From NCBI GenBank assembly GCA_036939975.1, contig JALLPB010001052.1, forward strand, positions 1 through 13,388: 13,388 bases of DNA. The letters run 5' to 3'. Made by a program: the position numbers and the translations under genes. The stretch's first letter is position 1; the number at the start of each line of letters is the position of its first letter. The notes under the pieces were generated by a model. That model was not told where the DNA came from. It was given only the letters and a program-made list of their open reading frames with translations, and did no database searches. This DNA is from Cyclostephanos tholiformis. Taxonomy: Eukaryota > Bacillariophyta > Thalassiosirophyceae > Thalassiosirales > Thalassiosiraceae. Below are positions 7,865 through 13,388 of the stretch, piece after piece.

Positions 7865-8833
7865 ATGGGGAACATTGGTGCAATCAAGTTCGGGATATCT
7901 ACACACCATGGGCAGCACTTAATACTTTTGCGTATCTATGAAATGTTGCCATTTCCGGACATAAAAATGTGTGGGAATGGCCAGGCAAGAAATTATGTTG
8001 GCATTGCAACATCGCCCTGCCGGCAAAATTTTGCTGACATTGCCGTGTGCCGGCGACATGTTGGCAACATGTTGGCAACATGCACAACTAAGAAGGAGAA
8101 GAGAGAGGTGAATGATGCATTCAAGCATGCAACCATAATGTATGGTCGCCAGCAAGAGAAGCCGGATGGCATGTCCATCAGTGATGTTGTCAACCTATTT
8201 GAGAAAGACTCAAGGGTAAAGCTAAGTCAGCGCACAATGCAACAAAAAGTGAAGGAGGGAATCATTGCTGAAGGGGTTCATTCCTGAATATCATTATCAA
8301 AACCTTTGCGCTGCTTATGAATCATTTGTGACAATCAATCAACTGAACAGAAAACTGCGCGTGTGCTGTCCAAAGCGAGCTGGACCACTGGTCCACAGGG
8401 TCCTCTATGGTGCCACCAGGGATGGTGATTGGACTGTGTTGTTCAAGCAAGTGCAGAATGATGCAGCAATCAACTTAAAGTGACAAAAAGCAAAAAGTGC
8501 TGAGGACAGAAGGGTTCATTGGACAACTCACCAAAATATATCAAAGTGACATTGTCCAGTTGGGGTTTGGAACTTGAGACAAGATCACAGGGGAGGTTCA
8601 CATTCATCTCTGAATAGCTAAAACAGATCAGCAACTTTGATGAGACATGCCTCTCTCTTGATGGGAGCAACACCATTTGCTGTGGCCACCCAGATTGCAT
8701 TATTTATGATCCCTGATTTCCAGTTGCCAGAATTGCAATGTCAAAAAGTTCTTTGACATCAACACTGATAACTGGCAGCACTGCTGTGGGCCTGACATTC
8801 ACTGTAACTTGTGTAACTATTGTTACACTTTAG
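7865..8833 (+). pseudogene. Pogo-like DDE transposase, N-terminal half, broken (plus strand)
   Basis: A frame opening at 7865 becomes recognisable from about 8094: KKEKREVNDAFKHATIMYGR and SISDVVNLFEKDSRVKLSQR look like a helix-turn-helix (psq-type) DNA-binding region. A frameshift near 8275 leads to ESFVTINQLNRKLRV and, past a TGA ending at 8483, AEDRRVHWTTHQNISK. After two more frame changes comes NFDETCLSLDGSN (Asp-Glu at 8639-8644), where the first catalytic aspartate of the DDE domain is expected, then CIIYDP, a TGA at 8714-8716, and SKSSLTSTLITGSTAVGLTF up to a TAG at 8831. The second and third acidic blocks are absent, so the copy is truncated. The family name is recalled from diatom transposases of this style and is tentative; that it is a dead transposase is firmer. 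Confidence 0.72.
8057..8082. repeat. 11-bp tandem repeat
   Basis: CATGTTGGCAA is repeated twice in tandem with a partial third copy (CATG). It lies just before the recognisable start of the pogo-like transposase text. The neighbouring CCGGCGACATG and GTGCCGGCG make a local GC-rich palindromic texture. It has no evident function. Confidence 0.7.
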
Positions 8834-8969
8834 GCATGCCTGACTCAAGGCCAGACATTAGGTGTGTATAGTACTTACCTAAAGTACATTATAAGGTGCC
8901 AAGCGGATTTTTAGCACCAAGTGGAACCTCTGAAGTCACAGACTGACATCAGAGATCTAAAACATTGTT

Positions 8970-9050
8970 GAATGTTGAATAGAGATCCACCACATCATTG
9001 AATGCTGGAGATGGATCCACCACATCATATGATGTTGAAGGGAGATCTTC
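8970..9050. repeat. 30-bp degenerate tandem repeat, about 2.7 copies
   Basis: Units start at 8970, 9000 and 9030. The first two share GATCCACCACATCAT and differ at about 6 of 30 positions; the third is recognisable through GATGTTGAAGGGAGATC only. It is a short decayed minisatellite in non-coding DNA. Confidence 0.7.
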
Positions 9051-9116
9051 AAGCTTTCCTATAGATGTACATACTCATGGAGGAACATCAAAGATAGATC
9101 ACAAGGATGTACCAAC

Positions 9117-9136
9117 ACCTGTAGAATTCTACAGGT
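9117..9136. repeat. 20-bp perfect palindrome
   Basis: ACCTGTAGAATTCTACAGGT equals its own reverse complement over all 20 bases, with no loop; one-base-offset pairing (AAC / GTT) continues outward. It sits 26 bp before repeat copy B. It could be a protein-binding dyad, a junction left by an element, or chance. Confidence 0.8.
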
Positions 9137-9162
9137 TGCACACCACCCCCTTGCTTTGGCCA

Positions 9163-9292
9163 GGTTGATCCATTTCACTTTTAAGCATTAAAATAAGCTC
9201 ATAATTTTCTCTTCCTGACCTGAAACAGATGCCACTTTGTATTCACTCGCTTTATTTCATTTCAGGGGAAAGTTATCCACCAGCCTAGGTCA
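9163..9292. repeat. Dispersed direct repeat, copy B
   Basis: Same-orientation partner of 1-130, 9.16 kb away. The match begins GGTTGATCCATTTCACTTTT (against GGGCAATCCACTTCATTTTT) and ends at CCTAGGTCA. Left of it lie the palindrome and the non-coding stretch; right of it starts the GTCATC satellite DNA. The pair brackets the copia, PiggyBac and pogo relics. Whether the similarity extends left of 9163 cannot be judged because copy A is cut by the window edge. Confidence 0.85.
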
Positions 9293-9309
9293 GAGGTAGG
9301 CAATCTCCG

Positions 9310-9720
9310 TCGATATCATACGGCAAGCCATGACCATGAAGACATCTCATGGTGGTGGTCATCACAATGGCGTTGTCATCCTTGCCATGGTCATCATCAT
9401 CATTGTCATCACACTCGTCGTGTCAATGATGATGAGCCAGGACCATGACAACGACTTGTGGTAGTGGTCATCCTGATGGCATCATTGTCCTTGGTCATCG
9501 TACAATAGCAAGAGCCACAACCGTGACAACAACCCTTGGTGGTGGTCATTGTTGCTGATGTGGTGACTGTCATCGTCATAATTGTTGTCATTGTGCTCAT
9601 GTTGCATCGTCTTGTCATCATCCTCCACGTCTTTGTTGGTTGATTGTTGCCTTTTAAATAGAGGAAGCTGTTATTGCTACTGCCAGGGCACAACAACCCA
9701 TGTCATCATCGTTGTCATCA
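9310..9720. repeat. Degenerate minisatellite, GCCA-rich units
   Basis: A consensus of the type GCCAxxACCATGACxAC...TGGTGGTGGTCAT...GTCATCxTTG recurs at about 9325, 9434, 9512 and 9680 with unequal spacing. Frames through this DNA give only low-complexity T/M/S-rich text on either strand, so I do not call genes here. It grades into simple GTCATC repeats to the right. Confidence 0.6.
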
Positions 9721-9945
9721 TCTTCATCATCATCCTCTTTGTCATTGTCGTCATCATCATCGTAATCTTAGTCATCATCATAATTGTCCTCATCATCTTC
9801 ATCAGTTGATTGTTGATTACACACATCCTTGTTGTCATCATCATCATCATCCTCATCATTGTCCACATCCTTGTTATTGTCTTTGTTGTCTTCCTCCCTT
9901 GTACTCAACGTATTCATCGTCCTCATCGTCTTCATCATCTTTGTA
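9700..9945. repeat. GTCATC / TCATCA microsatellite
   Basis: Almost pure TCATCA, GTCATC and TTGTCATCA trinucleotide-phase repeats. Long frames occur on both strands simply because the repeat unit is a multiple of three and stop-poor; they read poly-H, poly-D or poly-I/V text and are not supported as proteins. Similar DNA occurs inside the acidic linker of the copia relic. Confidence 0.85.
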
Positions 9946-9953
9946 GTAAACCT

Positions 9954-10075
9954 CATATTCGATATTAGATGGCTGCGGGACCCCATAAATTTGGATATAC
10001 ATATCTGAGCCATCTAATATTGAATATGGAATTATTGTATATTCCATATTAGATGCCGTAACTTTGAAGTTACGG
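9954..10075. repeat. Cluster of three hairpins
   Basis: Stem 1 is 21 bp with one mismatch: CATATTCGATATTAGATGGCT at 9954-9974 against 10008-10028 (the innermost 13 bp are perfect). Stem 2 is AATATGGAAT at 10023-10032 against ATTCCATATT at 10041-10050. Stem 3 is CCGTAACTT at 10056-10064 against AAGTTACGG at 10067-10075, loop TG. Stems 1 and 2 share bases, so they compete. Related GTAACTT and AAAGTTA words recur to about 10205. It looks like an old foldback element. Confidence 0.75.
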
Positions 10076-10256
10076 GCCGGTCCGACCATGAAATATCAAA
10101 TATGACCCTTAGAAAATGTCCAAATTTCCCTTAACTTCAAAATTACATTTGTGAATGAACCCGTAAATTCAAAGTTATGGAGGAGCTTCATATGTAACTT
10201 CGAATATACAGATATTCAATATTAGCTTGTACAGATCATCATTGTGATGGCGGCCA

Positions 10257-10679
10257 TTGGATGCCCATCATGGGGAAGGTGGCAGAGGCTGGGCACAATG
10301 TCTGGATCTGCATCGGGGGAAGGGGGGCATCCGAATGGAGCAGACATTGCACCAGATGGTTCCAGTAAGCTTTGTGGGATACCTCATTGATCCAATTTTT
10401 CAGCAAGCCCTGGCGGTCGATAGTCGTCATGGAGATGCATGCCAGCAGGACCTCCAGGTTGCATACCATGAAGTTCTTGTTGTGCAGTTGAGGTTGGCCG
10501 ACACATCGGAGGTTATTGCAGCATCCAATAAGCATCTAGCAGGCCAGACGATCGAGGGGGGCAAGGATAGTTTTGCCAATAAAGTCGAGTTGATGTGCTG
10601 CAATCATATTCTGGACAGAAGGTATGTAGTAGAATATGGTGCGAACTTTCTCACTCCATATTCGCTCATCTCGTACTGA
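10257..10679 (+). CDS. Unrecognised 140-codon ORF
   Basis: Reads MDAHHGEGGRGWAQCL, then LIDPIFQQALAVDSRHGDAC and QQDLQVAYHEVLVVQLRLAD with IEGGKDSFANKVELMCC to a TGA at 10677-10679. It does not match a family I know, has no signal peptide or membrane helix, and composition is ordinary rather than low-complexity. The minus strand across the same DNA (10535-10239) also has an open frame that is not obviously worse, so the coding strand is uncertain. It may be a fragment of an unrecognised mobile element, or chance. The start is the first ATG in frame; no expression signal is evident. Confidence 0.25.
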   Translation: MDAHHGEGGRGWAQCLDLHRGKGGIRMEQTLHQMVPVSFVGYLIDPIFQQALAVDSRHGDACQQDLQVAYHEVLVVQLRLADTSEVIAASNKHLAGQTIEGGKDSFANKVELMCCNHILDRRYVVEYGANFLTPYSLISY

Positions 10680-10829
10680 TTAAAATGTGGAAATACTTCG
10701 AGAACGGTCGAGTGCGACGGGGGAGGATGGTGTAATCTAGGATGGTATGGGTAACAACAATAGAAAGAAAGGAAAAGAAATGTGAAATGGAATGATGATC
10801 GACCCGGTATATTCCGTCGCCGAATAGTC
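10680..10829. other. 3' flank of the ATG18 gene
   Basis: Short non-coding interval between the stop of the unrecognised ORF and the stop of the minus-strand ATG18 gene. The minus strand is pyrimidine-rich at 10750-10785 (TTTCTTTTCCTTTCTTTC), which may belong to the transcript's 3' end. No AATAAA-type signal was found. Confidence 0.4.
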
Positions 10830-12748
10830 CTAACGTTTGTCGTTATTGTATTCGATGGGCACGAAGTCGTCCTCGTTAGAGTCCCCGATGGAAATGTGAT
10901 TCATCTTCACGTCGACCGGGGCTTCGTCGATGTATGCTCCATCATCAATCACATCGTCGTTGGGGATTTTACCACCACCCCTGTTCTTCGATCGATGTCT
11001 GCGTCCGGTCTGACTCGCCGGTGATTTGCACTTGAAGAAACGATGGTATCCCACCCGCCTGGCCTCCGTATCGTCCGTCGCGTTGCCCCTGTTTATACCC
11101 ACGCCACCCACCCCGCCCTCGGCACCACCAACCCTGTCGCCGAACTCGGCAATCAACAAGCAGCCGTTGCCATACTCGTCGAGGCCAGCCACGGATATCG
11201 TGCGTTCCCTGTCCGGTACGAAAGCGCACGCACGCGGGTGCGGCACACCCCTCACCTGCGCATACGATTGCACGCCGTCCACGAGGTACGTCCTGGGGGA
11301 CGTAACGAGCAGCCTCGGTAGCATGCGCATGGCCTTCCCCGTCATGGAAGACGACATCGACGACCTCGTCGGGGGCGGGCGGGGGTCGGAGTTGGCGGCG
11401 TCGCCGTTGCCGTTACCCACGGCGTCCGTGCGGAAGACGTGCACGGTCCCGTGATCGCTCGCGCATCCCAACCAAGCCGAGTCGAGGCTGAAGACAAGGC
11501 ACGATATGATCGCCCTGTCCACCCCCCGACGGAACTCGCGCAACGGTATCGACGACGATACCGTCGCCGACGATCCGCCCGAAGAGGAGAAGGCGGACGA
11601 CGACGCGGCGGAGGCCTCCCGACCGGAGGAGGACGACAAGCCGCCACCGCCACCCCCGATCGTCACCCCCCGCGTGTCGAATAACCTAACGACCGTGCCC
11701 CGTTCCGACGCCGTGGCCAGCAAGCACCCGTCGACGCTCAGCGCCAACGCGCCCAATGCCGATTCGTGCGCGTCCACGAACGTCGTTCGTCGAAGGCCGT
11801 ACAGCTCCACCCGCACCTGCCCCCGCTGTACGCCGGGACATGCCAATACCATGCCGTTGTCGCCGCCGCGATTGTCGTCGTCGATGCCTCTCCCGCCGTC
11901 GCGTCCTGCTCTCGAGGTCGTGATCCCGCCGACCCCGCCGTTGTCCGTCGATATTCCGACGAGGCCGTGTGGATTATCCCCCGTGTGAACCTTGTCCAAC
12001 AACGTCAGGTCCGAGAAGTTGTACACGTACACCCGATCCCTCAGCACGACGACGATCCTATCCCTGCGTAACCTCGTCGTCAGGACCCTTTGCCTGAAGC
12101 TCAATTCCCCGATCGGACGTTGCAGGTGATCGTCGTACAGGTAAACCTTATTCGGGGGGTAGTGAGGACTCGTCGCGTGTCCCGTGAGCGCCAGTAGGTT
12201 CGTGCGGTAAAGCATCTCGATTTGCGCGATGCCCGCGCGTCCTATCCCACCACCGGTGCCCCCCCCCGAGACCATCCCCGAGGCCGCCGACGACGACGTT
12301 ATCGCGGCATCGATCCCGCCCAACTTCCTACGAAACGTCTCCTGGTACGGATGGACGTTGCATATTCGAAATCCCGATCCGGTACCGACGGCGAGGCATC
12401 CGCCGTCCTGATTGAAGGACATGGCGAGGAGCGCGTCGTTCGCGTCCGGGAGATCGTCGACGTCGACGTCGTCGACGTCGTCGATGCGGGATGGGAGGGC
12501 GTCGGCGGCGGGAGGCGGCGGTGGATTCGGCGGGGCGACGGACGTCATCGTCGTCGTCGTCGATCGATTCGCCGACCCCCCGGGGGGCGGGCCGGTCGCA
12601 TTCGCATTCGCATTCGCATTCGACGGTGGGGGGGGTGGGGGGGGGGATGGATGGTCCACCGCCCCGCCGGATGCGCGACGTCCCTCGCCGCGCTCGGCGT
12701 CGTTAGTATCGCGAACGGACGGGTGGGCGTCGTCGTCGACCTTCTCCA

Positions 12749-12749
<1 letters not shown>
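10830..12749 (-). CDS. ATG18: Atg18/WIPI-family PROPPIN, autophagy phosphoinositide-binding beta-propeller
   Basis: PROPPINs bind PI3P and PI(3,5)P2 on phagophore, endosomal or vacuolar membranes and recruit autophagy machinery such as Atg2. From the ATG at 12749 the product is 639 residues, well above the roughly 350-500 usual for the family. Residues 1-105 are low-complexity (P-, NA-, T- and DV-rich). The propeller starts at about 106 with LLAMSFNQDGGCLAVGTGSG and includes NKVYLYDDHLQRPIGELSFR, RRDRIVVVLRDRVYVYNF, VDAHESALGALALSVDGCLL with TASERGTVVRLFDTRG, and SDHGTVHVF. The lipid-binding FRRG motif is at 406-409 (11523-11534), inside LREFRRGVDRAIISCLVF. A longer blade-6 loop (MTGKAMRMLPRLLVT) fits the membrane-inserting loop. 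The last blade ends near 573 (GYHRFFKCKSP) and a 66-residue basic-then-acidic tail follows to TAG at 10830. Overall it resembles the WIPI3/4 side of the family. The frame extends upstream through poly-C to 13026 without another good start except ATG 12887; the true start is unsettled. The GC-rich composition differs sharply from the transposon region. Confidence 0.92.
12598..12621 (-). repeat. GCATTC x4 microsatellite in ATG18 coding sequence
   Basis: Four perfect hexamers encode an Asn-Ala run (NANANANA) in the low-complexity N-terminal extension of the PROPPIN. Hexamer phase keeps the frame when the copy number changes. Confidence 0.9.
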
Positions 12750-12807
<58 letters not shown>

Positions 12808-12811
12808 NCCC

Positions 12812-12846
<35 letters not shown>

Positions 12847-12852
12847 CCCCCC
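12750..12852. repeat. Poly-C tract with ambiguous base
   Basis: About 103 bases are C except N at 12808, T at 12812 and G at 12846. On the minus strand this is poly-G, giving poly-Gly in any frame. Length and phase across it cannot be trusted; the N marks an uncertain or joined position. It sits directly upstream of the ATG at 12749. Confidence 0.95.
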
Positions 12853-12957
12853 GCATTTCGTTTCCCCGTCCATCGTTCCGTCGCCATCCTCCGACTTACC
12901 CACCCCCCTTTCGTGACACGTCCCACCGCGCGCCGATGGAATGTCGACGGCGTTCGA

Positions 12958-12958
<1 letters not shown>

Positions 12959-12990
<32 letters not shown>
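12959..12990. repeat. GAC trinucleotide microsatellite
   Basis: About ten to eleven GAC units; the plus strand reads poly-Asp and the minus strand poly-Ser in the frame of the ATG at 13158. CGTCGT/GAC-type runs also occur at 12455-12484, where they encode the acidic DV run of the PROPPIN. Confidence 0.9.
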
Positions 12991-13140
12991 AGACGATCCC
13001 CCCCTCTCCCCCGTCGATGTCGTCGTCATAATCGAGCCGGCTTCGGTCCCCGATCCGACGACGTCTACGTCATTCCCGATGGAGTCGGCGGTAGGGACGT
13101 CATTTACCCCGACGGATACGCCGATGTCGGCGTCGTCGAC

Positions 13141-13158
13141 CTTCTCCTTCTTGGGCAT
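13141..13158 (-). CDS. Possible first exon of ATG18 (M-P-K-K-E-K)
   Basis: An ATG at 13158 opens a minus-strand frame reading MPKKEKVDDADIGVSV, with S-rich and acidic text running to 12903, then poly-G. It is not in the propeller frame. If an intron ran from 13140 to 12741, six codons would join the propeller frame in phase 0, because the same GAGAAG^GTCGACGACG sequence sits at both borders. The donor GTCGAC would be far from consensus. A much better donor, G^GTAAGT, lies at 12899, but it leaves this frame in phase 1 while every AG before the propeller is phase 0. The extent of the exon is therefore a hypothesis; the frame itself (13158-12903) is seen. Confidence 0.3.
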
Positions 13159-13388
13159 GATGTCGTATAATATTTTCGTATACCTATTTTTTTCTCTTCG
13201 CAGAAGATTCTTTTCTGTTGAGGGCGGACGTGATGATTATGGTGCCTGATGACAATATTACGATTTTGGGGGGCGCTATCTAACATTGGCCCTCCTTTTA
13301 ATTTTAATCCCCGCCCGCTCCCCCCCCCCAAAAAATCGAGTGGTCTTAAACTCGAAATCAGGGACGAAATCCGGGGTGTCCCCGGGGC
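13159..13388 (-). promoter_or_regulatory. 5' flank of the ATG18 gene
   Basis: AT-rich DNA right before the ATG at 13158 (minus strand: GGTATACGAAAATATTATAC) changes to C-rich and G-rich patches upstream. The TATA-like word is too close to the ATG to be a core promoter and is more likely 5' UTR. A hairpin CCGGGG-TGT-CCCCGG lies at 13371-13385. No known factor site is recognised. The promoter call rests on position alone. Confidence 0.35.

Larger units (their letters stand above)
8834..9162. other. Non-coding stretch after the pogo-like relic
   Basis: No frame of useful length and no recognisable domain. It holds a 30-bp tandem repeat (8970-9050) and a 20-bp perfect palindrome (9117-9136), listed separately. 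It may include the lost C-terminal half of the transposase decayed beyond recognition, but I see no motif to support that. Confidence 0.5.
12731..13147 (-). repeat. 17-nt direct repeats bounding a 400-bp segment
   Basis: CGTCGTCGACCTTCTCC occurs at 12731-12747 and 13131-13147, exactly 400 bp apart. On the minus strand each encodes EKVDD but in different frames, one after MPKK and one after the Met at 12749. The segment between contains the poly-C tract, the GAC microsatellite and the S-rich frame. It could be a target-site-like duplication around an intron, a tandem duplication, or a misassembly. Confidence 0.85.

Noticed and set aside
7899..8193. Minus-strand frames with Cys/His-rich text such as CCQHVANM
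   Set aside because: They arise from the CATGTTGGCAA tandem repeat; the apparent Cys-His spacing is irregular and not a zinc finger.
9409..10013. Many overlapping frames on both strands reading poly-His, poly-Asp, poly-Thr/Met or Ile/Val text
   Set aside because: They follow directly from stop-poor trinucleotide repeats (TCATCA, GTCATC); no domain, no consistent strand preference.
10969..12071. Plus-strand and other minus-strand frames through the ATG18 gene, up to 160 codons
   Set aside because: R-, P- and A-rich shadows of a GC-rich coding sequence; the propeller frame explains the region.
12941..13249. Plus-strand frame MSTAFDDDD... with a splice-acceptor-like TTTTTTTCTCTTCGCAG at about 13186-13202
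   Set aside because: The acidic text is the complement of the GAC microsatellite and the rest is the shadow of the minus-strand frame from 13158. There is no recognisable domain and no matching donor.

Overview
The window looks like nuclear DNA of a diatom (probably centric) or a close stramenopile relative. The evidence is a GC-rich, low-complexity-laden single-copy eukaryotic gene set beside AT-richer DNA packed with decayed transposons whose protein motifs match families common in diatom genomes. These are a CoDi-like Ty1/copia retrotransposon, a PiggyBac-type (DDE_Tnp_1_7) transposase and a pogo-like DDE transposase. The species assignment is inference. I recognise no tRNA, rRNA, CRISPR or bacterial-style operon.

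Layout. Positions 1-130 are one copy of a repeat whose second copy lies at 9163-9292 in the same orientation; together they bracket almost all the transposon debris. Positions 255-580 form a foldback (MITE-like) structure containing a 40-bp tandem duplication. Positions 888-5911, minus strand, hold a nearly full-length but dead copia Gag-Pol: Gag, zinc knuckle, protease region, GAG-pre-integrase, integrase, reverse transcriptase, RNase H. It is broken by several frameshifts and stops, and the RT catalytic pair and the integrase glutamate are lost. Positions 6150-7697, minus strand, hold a PiggyBac-like transposase relic with a large internal deletion. Positions 7865-8833, plus strand, hold the N-terminal half of a pogo-like transposase, broken by frameshifts and cut off after its first catalytic acidic block. 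Positions 8834-10250 are non-coding: short tandem repeats, a 20-bp perfect palindrome, GTCATC-type satellite DNA and a cluster of hairpins. An unrecognised plus-strand ORF lies at 10257-10679.

The one convincing living gene is on the minus strand at 10830-12749, possibly with a 5' part reaching 13158. It encodes a PROPPIN (Atg18/WIPI family, FRRG motif), a phosphoinositide-binding seven-bladed beta-propeller of autophagy, padded with low-complexity inserts. Its 5' end is unclear. A roughly 100-bp poly-C tract containing an N lies just upstream of the nearest in-frame ATG. The same 17-nt sequence (encoding EKVDD) occurs at 12731-12747 and 13131-13147, in different frames, as if the 400 bp between were an intron, a duplication or an assembly artefact. 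The transposon relics do not appear to cooperate with the ATG18 gene; they form its downstream neighbourhood.
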